A DNA stretch of 64,000 nt, from positions 620,001-684,000 of the forward strand of contig CT971583.1 of assembly GCA_000063505.1 (NCBI GenBank). The letters are read 5' to 3'. Origin of the DNA: Synechococcus sp. WH 7803. Lineage in GTDB: Bacteria > Cyanobacteriota > Cyanobacteriia > PCC-6307 > Cyanobiaceae. This document shows, piece after piece, positions 38,005 through 48,431 of the stretch. Within the stretch, counting starts at the first letter, position 1; each line of letters starts with the position of its first letter. The notes beneath the pieces were generated by a model, which saw only the letters and a program-made list of their open reading frames with translations, did not search any database and was not told where the DNA came from. The translations under genes and the position numbers were made by a program.

Positions 38005-38712
38005 TTGCCTTCCGTACTGATCACAGGTGCATCCCGCGGTATTGGTCATGCTGCCGCCAAAGCCTTTGCCGCAGCCGGGTGGGATCTGCTTCTGGTGTCT
38101 CGAAGTGAGGCGGCGCTTCAGTCGCTCTCGGCTGAATTGTCCACCAGTGGCAGCCGCGTTGCCTATCGCGCCATCGACCTCACGGATTCTGAAGCGATCG
38201 CTCCTGGCCTCAACGAACTCCTTGGCCAGGGACTTCGCCCCTCGGTTCTGATCAACAATGCGGGTGCGGCTTACACGGGTGACTTGCTTGCCATGCCGCT
38301 TGATCGCTGGGAGTGGATGATGCAGCTCAATCTCACCAGTGTCTTTCAGGTTTGCGCTGCTGTGGTTCCCGCCATGCGACCCGCTGGTGGTCTCGTCATC
38401 AATGTGAGCAGCCATGCCGCACGCAACGCCTTCCCCGGTTGGGGGGCTTACTGCACGGTCAAAGCAGCCCTCGCCAGCTTCACCCGTTGCTTGGCGGAAG
38501 AGGAACGTGGCAACGGGATCCGTGTCTGCACACTCACGCTCGGTGCTGTGGATACGTCACTGTGGGATTCCCCTACAGTCGACAGCACTTTCGATCGCCG
38601 TGCGATGCTGCCCGTGAATCAGGCAGCGTCCGCACTCCTGCATCTTGCTCAGCAACCTGCCACTCAGGTCATCGAAGACCTCACTCTGATGCCGGCCACC
38701 GGCGCTTTCTGA
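38005..38712 (+). CDS. Short-chain dehydrogenase/reductase
   Basis: NAD(P)-dependent SDR of 235 residues. It has the cofactor motif TGASRGIG at the start, NNAG in the middle, and the catalytic YxxxK in GAYCTVKAALASF. The start is TTG at 38005, which leaves the standard N-terminus SVLITGASRG. It follows accA in the same direction, but I see nothing that marks it as the fatty-acid FabG enzyme. Substrate unknown. Confidence 0.88.
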   Translation: MPSVLITGASRGIGHAAAKAFAAAGWDLLLVSRSEAALQSLSAELSTSGSRVAYRAIDLTDSEAIAPGLNELLGQGLRPSVLINNAGAAYTGDLLAMPLDRWEWMMQLNLTSVFQVCAAVVPAMRPAGGLVINVSSHAARNAFPGWGAYCTVKAALASFTRCLAEEERGNGIRVCTLTLGAVDTSLWDSPTVDSTFDRRAMLPVNQAASALLHLAQQPATQVIEDLTLMPATGAF

Positions 38713-38724
38713 TCACAGTTTGAT

Positions 38725-39483
38725 ATGACTTCAACTCTCCCTGTCTCCACAAACGGCAACGGTTCCGCCAGCCAGAACGCAAAGCTTTCCGCGCTTCAAT
38801 CCCGTGTGTCTGATCGGATTCGTGCACGATTGCGGGAACGGGATGTGTCGTTCCTTGCCAACGACAATGTGGCAGACCATCTCCTTCCCGGAGAACTTGA
38901 TGCCTTGCAAGTTGAGGTGGCGGACCGTGTTCGCGATTTGCTGCATTCTCTTGTGATCGACATCGAGAATGATCACAACACCGCCGAGACGGCCGAGCGT
39001 GTGGCGAAGATGTACCTGCACGAGGTGTTCAAGGGCCGATATCACCAGCAGCCGAAAGTGGCCAGCTTCCCCAATGTGAAGCGCCTGGATGAAATTTATA
39101 CCGTTGGGCCCATCACAGTGCGCTCGGCCTGTTCTCACCACCTGGTGCCCATCATGGGCAACTGCTGGATTGGTATCAAGCCCGGAGAGCGAGTCATCGG
39201 TCTGTCGAAATTCACCCGCGTTGCTGATTGGGTGTTTTCAAGGCCTCACATCCAAGAAGAGGCGGTGATGATCCTTGCCGACGAGATCGAGCGACTGTGC
39301 GAACCCCAGGGCTTGGGCATCATCATCAAAGCTCAGCACTACTGCATGAAATGGCGGGGTGTGAAAGAGCCCCAAACCAGCATGGTGAATTCAGTGGTTC
39401 GTGGTGATTTCCGCCATGACCCAAGCCTGAAGCAGGAATTCTTTGAACTCGTGCGTCAGCAAGAAGCGCTTCTCAGCACCTGA
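38725..39483 (+). CDS. folE: GTP cyclohydrolase I
   Basis: Opens the GTP ring to make dihydroneopterin triphosphate for folate and pterin synthesis. The 252-residue protein has the zinc and active-site region VRSACSHHLVPIMG and AQHYCMKWRGV. The usual CEHH reads CSHH here, keeping the Cys and both His. An N-terminal 40-residue extension is polar. It ends the plus-strand run that begins at the creatininase gene; a GC-rich hairpin follows the stop. Confidence 0.93.
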   Translation: MTSTLPVSTNGNGSASQNAKLSALQSRVSDRIRARLRERDVSFLANDNVADHLLPGELDALQVEVADRVRDLLHSLVIDIENDHNTAETAERVAKMYLHEVFKGRYHQQPKVASFPNVKRLDEIYTVGPITVRSACSHHLVPIMGNCWIGIKPGERVIGLSKFTRVADWVFSRPHIQEEAVMILADEIERLCEPQGLGIIIKAQHYCMKWRGVKEPQTSMVNSVVRGDFRHDPSLKQEFFELVRQQEALLST

Positions 39484-39491
39484 TAGGGAGT

Positions 39492-39507
39492 GGGCCAACG
39501 CTGGCCC
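39492..39507. terminator. Hairpin between convergent folE and the 39515 gene
   Basis: A 6-bp perfect stem (GGGCCA / TGGCCC) with a 4-base loop lies 8 bases after the folE stop and 8 bases before the end of the opposite gene. There is no T-run, so it is only a possible bidirectional terminator. Confidence 0.45.
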
Positions 39508-39514
39508 TCAACGG

Positions 39515-40021
39515 TCAATCGGTGACGGGTCCGAGCACGTTGCTCGAAATCCGTTGTACCTTTCCATCTGAGTTTTTGACGACAAGAACGGCCATCAATT
39601 GATGTCCGCGGTCACTGGGTTGAAGGCGGTAGCTGCTTTCACTGACGGTATTGACCAGCTGCCAGTTTCCCTGGTTGTTGCGTCGATACCAGTGGATGTG
39701 CACTTCATCGAACCCCCCACCTTGAAGCATCAGCTCAGCTTTGATCAGTTGTCCTTCCCTGGCTTTGCCGATCAGTTCAAAGCGCTTCAACCCTTCGATC
39801 GCTTGTTCGAGGTGGCCTTCGCTTTGGACGTCACGATTGATCTGGCCTTCCAAAACCTGAATCTGCTTCTGGGGACTGGCGGTGAGTCCTGGAACGCACT
39901 GAAGGCTGCCGTTTTCGAGACGGCAACCCGGCAGCAGGCCCTGGGCTGACATCCCCACCGGCAGTCCTGCCATCAAAACCAGAAGCAGGGGTGACAGCCG
40001 AATCATCAAGCTGGGGGGCAT
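39515..40021 (-). CDS. Exported protein of unknown function
   Basis: Protein of 168 residues with a clear signal peptide (about 1-27, ending GMSAQG) and a mature part that is probably a beta-rich domain after a short coiled coil (about 55-85). Two cysteines early in the mature part (GCRLENGSLQC) could form a disulfide. I do not recognise a family. It starts 12 bases after the end of trpF on the same strand. Confidence 0.75.
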   Translation of the reverse strand: MPPSLMIRLSPLLLVLMAGLPVGMSAQGLLPGCRLENGSLQCVPGLTASPQKQIQVLEGQINRDVQSEGHLEQAIEGLKRFELIGKAREGQLIKAELMLQGGGFDEVHIHWYRRNNQGNWQLVNTVSESSYRLQPSDRGHQLMAVLVVKNSDGKVQRISSNVLGPVTD

Positions 40022-40033
40022 CAGGCATTCAAC

Positions 40034-40711
40034 TTATCCAAGCCTGCGAGCTCTGTCTTCAAGAGAATCCACGAGCGCTTGCACCCGAGCGAGATCTTTC
40101 ACCCCAGGGCTGATTTCCAATCGACTCGATGCATCAAGGCCGAAGGGATGCACGCTGTCGAGGTTGGGCACCCACTCCGCGCAGATTCCGCCGGCAAGCC
40201 ACCAGGGAGCTCCTCCCTTGAGGTGCATCTGGACTTTGTTCAGCCAGATCGGGTTCAGTTGGTGCCCTGTGCCTCCCAGGTGCTGGGAGCTCCAGGCATC
40301 GATGAGCAGTGCATCCACGTGGTGGGTGTAGCGGTGGATCGCCTCAAGATCAGCATCATCCCGGAGGCGTAAGGCTTTCCACCAGCGGATGCTCGGGTAC
40401 TTAGCCCGAAGGTCTGCGCAGCGTGCCTGTGATTCCTCACCATGCAGCTGAACCACCGACGGCATTCCTTCACCACTCAAGAGTTCATCAAGTGTGTTGT
40501 CGTCGGGGTCAGCGGCCACCCAAACGCGCTCAACATCGGATTGAGAGGCCAGCTTGGCGTAAATCTCCCTGCGCCTCTCGGGCGCGACGTAGCGAGGAGT
40601 TCCCTCCACGCCGATCACGCCGATGGCCTGCACCCCCATCGCAGCGATGGCGCAAGCTTGATCGCTGTCGGTCAGACCGCAGATCTTGAGGTGCAGGGCC
40701 AGGCCAGCCAT
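40034..40711 (-). CDS. trpF: Phosphoribosylanthranilate isomerase
   Basis: TIM-barrel enzyme of the third step in tryptophan synthesis, about 225 residues. The start LKICGLTDSDQA carries the catalytic cysteine, and the later LIDAWSSQHLGGTG region holds the catalytic aspartate (usually FDT in other bacteria, here LIDA). I chose the ATG at 40711 (MAGLALHLKI); the one at 40732 is possible. It is divergent from the site-2 protease gene. Confidence 0.92.
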   Translation of the reverse strand: MAGLALHLKICGLTDSDQACAIAAMGVQAIGVIGVEGTPRYVAPERRREIYAKLASQSDVERVWVAADPDDNTLDELLSGEGMPSVVQLHGEESQARCADLRAKYPSIRWWKALRLRDDADLEAIHRYTHHVDALLIDAWSSQHLGGTGHQLNPIWLNKVQMHLKGGAPWWLAGGICAEWVPNLDSVHPFGLDASSRLEISPGVKDLARVQALVDSLEDRARRLG

Positions 40712-40774
40712 GGCGAAAAGCGGCGATCGCAATCCTTTCTAGGATCATGGAATTGATGCCGACCGGCTTCGCCG

Positions 40775-42034
40775 GTGAATCTCTTGGGTGATGGCTGGCA
40801 ACTGATGCGCATCGGTGGCATCCCACTGCGGGTCCATCCCAGCTGGTTCATCATTCTGGTGCTATTCACCTTGGCGTTTCAGCGCGAGGTCGCCCAACTT
40901 CCCGCAGCACAAGGCCTTGTCTGGGCCAGCTGGTTGACGGGATTTCTGACTGCCCTACTCCTCTTCGTCTCCGTTCTTCTGCACGAGCTAGGGCATTCGG
41001 TGATGGCGCTCCGCGAAGGGGTGAAGGTCAGCAGCATCACCCTCTTCCTTCTCGGTGGGGTGGCCAGAGTTGAAAAGGAATGCCCCACACCGATGGGTGC
41101 CTTGCGCGTCGCTGCAGCTGGCCCCGCTGTGAGCCTGATGCTTGCTGCCGCTCTGCTGGCCAGCATGCATGCAGCTGACCACGTGAATCCTCTGCTGGGA
41201 AATTTGGTCACCCAGCTTGGCTGGCTCAACCTGATTTTGGCCTTGTTCAACCTGCTGCCTGGCTTGCCTCTTGATGGCGGCCTGATTCTCAAAGCTTTGG
41301 TTTGGCAGTGGACGGGCAGTCAGCGCAAAGGCATTCAGGTGGCGACAGCCAGCGGCCGTTGTCTGTCGCTGCTGGCCATGATGATCGGCTTCTGGCTGAT
41401 GTTCAAAGGGGGCGTTTGGACAGGCCTCTGGTTGGTGATGCTCGGCTGGTTCGGCATGGGCGCTTCACGCAGCCAAACCCAAACCCTGGCTTTGCAGCAG
41501 GTTCTTCAAAAAGAAACGGTCGGTAAGACGGCATCCCGACACTTTCGTGTTGTTGAAGCCGATCAGCCTCTGCGCACGCTGAGCCAGATGAGGCTCGGGG
41601 CTGTGGATAGCGATCAACCTCGCCTTTCCGATTGGGTGCTGGTCTGCAAGAACGGTCGTTGGGTCGGCTTCATTACCGATCAACCTCTGAGGGATTTGCC
41701 CGTGCAGCAGTGGGATCGGCAGACCATCAGTGATCATCTCCAGCCCCTCGACCGTTTGCCGTCCATCCAACAGTCATCGCCTCTTTGGAAGGCGGTGCTC
41801 GCTCTGGAGCAGAGCGAACAGGGACGTTTGCTCGTGCTCAGCCCTGCAGGTCTCCCCGACGGCACCCTGGATCGCAGTGAGCTTGGTGAAGCCGTGCTTC
41901 GAGGGCTGGCCGTGAAACTTCCCGATGCCATGTTGGAAAGCGCGAGGCGGAACAACACCTACCCCCTTGGTCTGCCCTTGCTGCAAGTGGTCAACAGCAT
42001 GCAAGCTTCAGGCCTTCTCGATCCTCAGGCCTAA
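40775..42034 (+). CDS. Site-2 protease-type membrane metalloprotease
   Basis: Protein of 419 residues. It has a membrane domain with the HExxH zinc motif in LLHELGHSVMALREG and the second motif NLLPGLPLDGG. Residues 250-400 look like a degenerate CBS pair. This is the M50B layout (cyanobacterial/SpoIVFB-like) in which CBS domains sense a nucleotide. Substrate unknown. Start is GTG at 40775. The stop overlaps the lipoate ligase gene by 4 bases. Confidence 0.92.
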   Translation: MNLLGDGWQLMRIGGIPLRVHPSWFIILVLFTLAFQREVAQLPAAQGLVWASWLTGFLTALLLFVSVLLHELGHSVMALREGVKVSSITLFLLGGVARVEKECPTPMGALRVAAAGPAVSLMLAAALLASMHAADHVNPLLGNLVTQLGWLNLILALFNLLPGLPLDGGLILKALVWQWTGSQRKGIQVATASGRCLSLLAMMIGFWLMFKGGVWTGLWLVMLGWFGMGASRSQTQTLALQQVLQKETVGKTASRHFRVVEADQPLRTLSQMRLGAVDSDQPRLSDWVLVCKNGRWVGFITDQPLRDLPVQQWDRQTISDHLQPLDRLPSIQQSSPLWKAVLALEQSEQGRLLVLSPAGLPDGTLDRSELGEAVLRGLAVKLPDAMLESARRNNTYPLGLPLLQVVNSMQASGLLDPQA

Positions 42035-42798
42035 ACAGACTCGAGGCTGTAGCGGTTCGCGAGTGCGTTCATCCGCTGAAGCTCTCTTGGGGAGAGGGCT
42101 TCCCTGCGCCATTCCAGATCGAGGCTGAGCCTTTGGAATGACTGCTGGAGGGCGAGTTCAAGGCTTGCTGCCGAGGGGGCCGAAGGCGTCCAGCAGGGGG
42201 GCGAGGTTGTAAACAAAGCCTCCCAGAGGCCCTCAGGAGGAGTGAGGGGTATTTCCCCGTGCTGCAACAGCTGACCCCGTTTCCAGAATTGGGCACTGCC
42301 GATGCGTTTGCAGCCGCGGGAATCGACCAGATCAGCCGTTGTGGACTGGGCGAAACAGTCAGCCATGATCCTGTCCGCCGCAGCCGTGCCCGGTTTGAGA
42401 TGGAGACCCAGAGCCTTCAGTCCCTCCTGAAGACACTGGTTCACCTGGAGATAAGCCTGTCGGCGTTGACGGGGGGGATTGGCCCAGATCAGGGCATAGG
42501 TGAGTCCGCCTGCATGCAGCACGGCGCCACCTCCGCTGGGGCGCCGCACCAAATCCAAGTCACCGCGCGCGGCGAGCTGCCGCCACAGGTCGGTTGGGGG
42601 ACCCTGGTGGCGTCCTAAGGAGAGGGTAGGGCGACTCCACTGGTAGAAACGCAAAATCAGGGCATCAGCCCTGCTGCTGCAGCTCTGCTCCAGCAGCAGG
42701 GTGTCAAGGGCCATCTGTTCAGCACCGCTGCGGGTCTGGGTCGGCACAAGCCGAGCTGGGCAGCGTCCGCCGGACGGGCAAGATGCAGGCAGCGTCAT
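42031..42798 (-). CDS. Lipoate/octanoate ligase-family protein
   Basis: Protein of about 255 residues in the BPL/LplA/LipB superfamily. Core motifs are LVRRPSGGGAVLHAGGLTYALI and KRIGSAQFWKRGQLLQHGEI, where Lys and Gly position the acyl-adenylate. It could transfer lipoate, octanoate or a related group to 2-oxoacid dehydrogenase subunits. I take the ATG at 42798, but that codon overlaps the divergent TauE start in CATGG, so one of the two true starts is probably further in. Confidence 0.88.
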   Translation of the reverse strand: MTLPASCPSGGRCPARLVPTQTRSGAEQMALDTLLLEQSCSSRADALILRFYQWSRPTLSLGRHQGPPTDLWRQLAARGDLDLVRRPSGGGAVLHAGGLTYALIWANPPRQRRQAYLQVNQCLQEGLKALGLHLKPGTAAADRIMADCFAQSTTADLVDSRGCKRIGSAQFWKRGQLLQHGEIPLTPPEGLWEALFTTSPPCWTPSAPSAASLELALQQSFQRLSLDLEWRREALSPRELQRMNALANRYSLESV

Positions 42799-43576
42799 GG
42801 CAGCGATGACATTGGCAGAAGGTCTAGTGGTTCTGCCGATGGGACTGCTCGCGGGAGCTCTGGCAGGCCTGCTGGGCATCGGCGGCGGATTGATTTTCGC
42901 GCCCCTGTTGCTTTGGATGGGCCTCACTCCGCATCAGGCCCTCGCCACGAGCACCTTCGCCATTGTTCCCACCGCCATCGGTGGCAGTTTCACCCACTGG
43001 CGGAGCCGTTCCTTGCCGCTGCAGCCTGGCCTGGTGATTGGCCTGACGGCCTTTGCGACCGCATTGATCTTCAGTCGCCTTGGTGGTTTGGTGGCCGGCT
43101 GGCACCTCTTGGCCCTGCAGGCCCTGTTGTATCTCGTTTTGGCTGGCTCAATCCGAGCTGATCGTGAAGCATCTCCGACGAGTGATGGGCAGGAGCCATC
43201 GCCCTGGGGGTTGTCGGCTGTCGGCGCTGTGGCGGGTCTGTCCGGAGGACTGCTTGGCCTGGGTGGAGGGCTGTTGATGGTGCCCCTGATGGTGAGTGGA
43301 TTGTCGATGCCCATCCGTCAGGCCATTCGACTGAGCACGTTGGCCGTGGCCTGTTCGGCCAGTGCAGCGTCGCTCCAGTTTCTCCAGGAAGGACGGGGAT
43401 TGGCCTCGATGGGGGTGCTGCTCGGAGGCGTTGCTGCAGTTTCGGCCCAGTGGACTGCATCCCGCCTGGATCGGGTTAGGCCGGGAATGTTGGCCTGGCT
43501 TTTACGGCTCCTGGCCCTGGTGCTGGCCATCGACAGCGGACGACGGGCCATCGCCCTTGCGCTACCCCTGAATTGA
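42797..43576 (+). CDS. TauE/SafE-family membrane transporter
   Basis: Membrane protein of about 259 residues with the two-repeat layout of the family. Each half begins with the glycine-rich hairpin: LAGALAGLLGIGGGLIFAP at the start and AGLSGGLLGLGGGLLMVP in the second half. The family exports sulfite or organosulfonates; the substrate here is unknown. Start is uncertain (ATG at 42797 or the next at 42806), and the stop comes 2 bases before the convergent transporter gene. Confidence 0.9.
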   Translation: MAAMTLAEGLVVLPMGLLAGALAGLLGIGGGLIFAPLLLWMGLTPHQALATSTFAIVPTAIGGSFTHWRSRSLPLQPGLVIGLTAFATALIFSRLGGLVAGWHLLALQALLYLVLAGSIRADREASPTSDGQEPSPWGLSAVGAVAGLSGGLLGLGGGLLMVPLMVSGLSMPIRQAIRLSTLAVACSASAASLQFLQEGRGLASMGVLLGGVAAVSAQWTASRLDRVRPGMLAWLLRLLALVLAIDSGRRAIALALPLN

Positions 43577-43578
43577 AC

Positions 43579-44571
43579 TCAGCCGCCAGTCCAGGCGATC
43601 AGAGGCTGCAGGCCAAGGGCGATCACCAGGCTGACAATCACGCCGATGAATGCTTTCCAAAGATCACTGCCGATGATTTTGCCGAGACTGCCTCCGGATC
43701 GGTTGGTGAAGACGTACTCGAATTCCTGTTCTTTGATGCGCAGGGCAATTTCACGACCACCCAGCAAACCCAGGAACACCCACGTTGTGCTCAACGGGAA
43801 GGTGCTCAGAAATGCCTTGTACAGCAGGCAAAGTCCGAACATGAAGTCGATCACCGTGGCCGAACGCAGGTCGGCGGTGTTGGTTTTGCTGCGCAGAACA
43901 CCCTGAATCGGACCGCCGCCGATAGCGACGAGCACACACAGCCCGATGCAGAGGATGGCGGTGCAGACCAGCATCGGGAATAACCCAAGCTCGCGGGGAA
44001 GGAAGACGAAAATGTTGGCGAGATCCTGCACCATCCACATGCTCCAGAGGAAGCCGGTGGAGAACCACTGCAGGCCGTACCAAACCCTGTTGAAATCCTT
44101 GCCTTCCTGGGTCCGCCGGAACACCCAACGCTCCAGCAGCCACATACCAAGTCCCCAGGCCGCCAGACCGAGGCAGAACGCCAAGAAGTAACCGGAGAGC
44201 GAACTTTCAAGAAGTTTGGGGATGTTCTTGGGAACAAATGCGGAAAGCACCAGGAAGGATGTGCTCACCGGTGCACCCCAGGCGGTGAGGCCCAGCACCG
44301 CAATCGGCGGAATGATGTAGACCCAGGTGAAGTTTTCGGGAATCGGGAATTTCTCCAGCCGTCCCCAGGCCGGTTCGCCGCCATTGATGAACCAGCCGAG
44401 CATCAACACGACGATCGTGACGCTGCAGATGAACAGCATCTGCACCACTTTGGGGGTGCGTTTCTTGTTCGACGAGATATAGGTGCCAAGGGTCTGGAGC
44501 GAGTCGTTGGCGACCACTGAATAAGCGGCCAACAAAAAGCCGATGATCATCCAGATGTTGACGTCCATCAA
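43579..44571 (-). CDS. Multi-helix membrane protein distantly like phosphate permeases
   Basis: Protein of 330 residues with about 8 to 10 hydrophobic helices. The N-terminal VVANDSLQTLGTYISS resembles the GANDAANAIGT motif of PiT phosphate permeases, and ADLRSATVIDFMFG, about residue 220, could be the matching second motif. The similarity is weak, so phosphate transport is a hypothesis. The gene is convergent with the TauE gene. Start ATG at 44571 or 44568. Confidence 0.65.
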   Translation of the reverse strand: MMDVNIWMIIGFLLAAYSVVANDSLQTLGTYISSNKKRTPKVVQMLFICSVTIVVLMLGWFINGGEPAWGRLEKFPIPENFTWVYIIPPIAVLGLTAWGAPVSTSFLVLSAFVPKNIPKLLESSLSGYFLAFCLGLAAWGLGMWLLERWVFRRTQEGKDFNRVWYGLQWFSTGFLWSMWMVQDLANIFVFLPRELGLFPMLVCTAILCIGLCVLVAIGGGPIQGVLRSKTNTADLRSATVIDFMFGLCLLYKAFLSTFPLSTTWVFLGLLGGREIALRIKEQEFEYVFTNRSGGSLGKIIGSDLWKAFIGVIVSLVIALGLQPLIAWTGG

Positions 44572-44673
44572 ACCGGTTCAATCTCCACCTTTTTTAGTGA
44601 TCAGCCATTGCTGCCAGTGTGTTGCGCACAACAGCTGCAGTGTTCCCGTCCTCACTGCTGCCTTTTCTAGAGG

Positions 44674-45285
44674 TCAATTCAAAACAGTCAGCGTCTGAAT
44701 CGGCACTGCTTTGGCCCAATTGGCGAGGGCCTCGAGTGCGGAGCGATCGGGAAGACAAATGCAGCCACTGCCGGGGTTGCATCCATGGATGCCCAAGCCT
44801 GAGCGGGTCGTTTCAAAACGGGGCGTGAGGGTGAGCCAGATGTCATCTCCCCAGGCTTCAGGCAGACCCAGGGAGTACTGGCCTGAGGGAAGAGGGGCCC
44901 CGTTGCCTGGAGACCAACGGCGATCGAGGAATTGGCTGGATGCAAATCCGCTCACGGCCTCCCAGCGGGCCAGGAGTCGTTCCTTCTGGTGGAGCTCCAG
45001 GGTCCAGAGGCGTTCTCCATCAGGGCGTTGGCGCTGCGTGCGCTGAGCCGTCAGCGACAGGGAGGCTGAGCTCAGCGTGGCAAGGAGTTCCTGGGTGGGG
45101 CCGAGCTGTCCTGGTGGCTGCGTGCTCTGCGCCTTTGGTTTTGATCGACGCTCGAGGCTGGAGGCCTCTGCTGATGCAGGGGATGGGAAGACTTGTTCCA
45201 GTGGCGTCCGCCTCCAGCAGCCCTGGAGAAGCACTGCAGCCAGCACCGGCCAACACCAGTGTGCGTGCGGTGTTCCACGGGTCAT
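44674..45285 (-). CDS. L,D-transpeptidase-like (YkuD) lipoprotein
   Basis: Protein of 203 residues with an N-terminal signal and lipobox (LLQGC, about residues 18-22), a low-complexity linker, and a domain whose end reads GLGIHGCNPGSGCICL. That resembles the YkuD HG...SHGCIR motif, with the catalytic Cys kept but the His and Arg changed. It may crosslink or anchor peptidoglycan or be a degenerate relative. Its start overlaps the stop of the upstream CRR6 gene by 4 bases. Confidence 0.75.
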   Translation of the reverse strand: MTRGTPHAHWCWPVLAAVLLQGCWRRTPLEQVFPSPASAEASSLERRSKPKAQSTQPPGQLGPTQELLATLSSASLSLTAQRTQRQRPDGERLWTLELHQKERLLARWEAVSGFASSQFLDRRWSPGNGAPLPSGQYSLGLPEAWGDDIWLTLTPRFETTRSGLGIHGCNPGSGCICLPDRSALEALANWAKAVPIQTLTVLN

Positions 45286-45782
45286 CGCGCCCGGTCCAGC
45301 AGTTCCCAGAAGCCTGCGTCCAGCTCGAAGCCCAGGCTTGCGGCCATTAGGGAGAGGTTGCCGCGTTGATGTCCGGGAACCCCGGCCTCTGCCCCCAGTT
45401 GATCCAGCACCATCAACCGGTGCGTGACCCAGAGCTCGAGTGCCTGGGGGTCGAAGCGGATTCCTTCGCTGGGGCGAAAATCATGGGGAACCAGCATGGC
45501 CACATGCTGGATGAGGCATCCCTTGGGACGATCCAACAGCAGGGGAAGCCAGGGATAGCGGGCATCAGCGCGTAGCGCCCAAAGCCTGGGTTCGGCACAC
45601 TCACTGAGCTCCCGAGGATCTTCCGGCGGACGGGGCCATTCGTAGCTGAGCTCGAGAACAGCCCCGTTGTTCAACAGCTTGGACAGGGGCTGATCCATCC
45701 ACTGGACCAGGGCCTTCAGATCCAGCCGCTGGATCGCATCGGCGGTAACGGTCAGCGAAGGCTGGTGGCATCCGGCTTCCAT
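45282..45782 (-). CDS. CRR6-family protein (NDH-1 assembly)
   Basis: Protein of 166 residues of the chlororespiratory reduction 6 family, needed for assembly of the NdhI subunit of NDH-1 in plants and cyanobacteria. Typical stretches are SYEWPRPPEDPRELSE, ALRADARYPWLPLLLD and AMLVPHDFRPSEGI. The ATG at 45782 (MEAGCHQPS) is chosen; the longer frame to 45971 overlaps psaM on the other strand. It is divergent from psaM with about 78 bases between. Confidence 0.85.
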   Translation of the reverse strand: MEAGCHQPSLTVTADAIQRLDLKALVQWMDQPLSKLLNNGAVLELSYEWPRPPEDPRELSECAEPRLWALRADARYPWLPLLLDRPKGCLIQHVAMLVPHDFRPSEGIRFDPQALELWVTHRLMVLDQLGAEAGVPGHQRGNLSLMAASLGFELDAGFWELLDRAR

Positions 45783-45860
45783 AAAGGTGTGACAGGCCTT
45801 TGCGAATGATGGCGTTTGACGGGGGCGAGGCGGAAGAATGCAAGGGTTTCCAGGTCCGAC

Positions 45861-45965
45861 ATGGTCAGCTCCATCACCCAGGCCGAAATCTTCATTGCTC
45901 TCGTGGTCGCTGCCCACGCAGGGGTGCTTGCCGTTCGTCTTTGCGTCAGCCTCTACCGCGCTTGA
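45861..45965 (+). CDS. psaM: Photosystem I subunit XII (PsaM)
   Basis: A 34-codon gene, smaller than most gene finders report. The protein is a single membrane helix with the PsaM pattern: TQAEIFIALVVAAHAGVLAV, then RLCVSLYRA at the end, comparable to the RLxxELY end of other PsaM proteins. It sits at the trimer-facing side of photosystem I. It is a single gene between the divergent CRR6 gene and a small membrane protein gene. Confidence 0.9.
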   Translation: MVSSITQAEIFIALVVAAHAGVLAVRLCVSLYRA

Positions 45966-46028
45966 TCGCACCCGAAGGCTGCACGCTTGTCCCCTTGGCA
46001 GGGTGTGTTCTCTGCGTTACAAGCGGAC

Positions 46029-46370
46029 ATGCAAAACGCAGTTCCCAAGCCAACGGATGCGGCCTCTCTCGCTGCGCTTCTCCAGCATCAAAACGATCGC
46101 AGGGAACTGGTGTGCAGTTCCTTGGCGTTGGCTGTAAAGCTCGGCCTCACCCTCCTGGGTGTGGTCAGCTTGTTTCGTCTGTCGGTGGCTTACCAGGAGC
46201 GACTGGATCGCCATGGTGAGATGGCTGCTGTTGTCGACGTCGAGACCTCCAAACTTCAGTCATTGCAGCGGCGTTTCGACACGTTGTTCACCCTTGGTGG
46301 TGATGAGCGTTTGATGGATGAGCAGGATCAATGGATCGCACCGAACCGTCTGAGGGTGATTTGGCGCTGA
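46029..46370 (+). CDS. Conserved small membrane protein of unknown function
   Basis: Protein of about 113 residues. One transmembrane helix (about 33-52, SLALAVKLGLTLLGVVSLF) is followed by a helical region (about 60-85) likely to coil. The end RLRVIWR is basic. ATG at 46029 is preferred (MQNAVPKPTD), but the frame is open back to 45987. No family is recognised. It lies between psaM and por in the same direction. Confidence 0.65.
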   Translation: MQNAVPKPTDAASLAALLQHQNDRRELVCSSLALAVKLGLTLLGVVSLFRLSVAYQERLDRHGEMAAVVDVETSKLQSLQRRFDTLFTLGGDERLMDEQDQWIAPNRLRVIWR

Positions 46371-46405
46371 GTTTCGTGATCCAGCGCTGAGGGTTGCAGC
46401 ATTGA

Positions 46406-48343
<1,938 letters not shown>

Positions 48344-48431
48344 TCAGCGAGAAATGAAAGATCTGCTTTCAGAAGCTTGAGCTTGGCGATCGATTATTGG
48401 TTGGTTGGCTTAAATAATTGAGTGAAAATGC

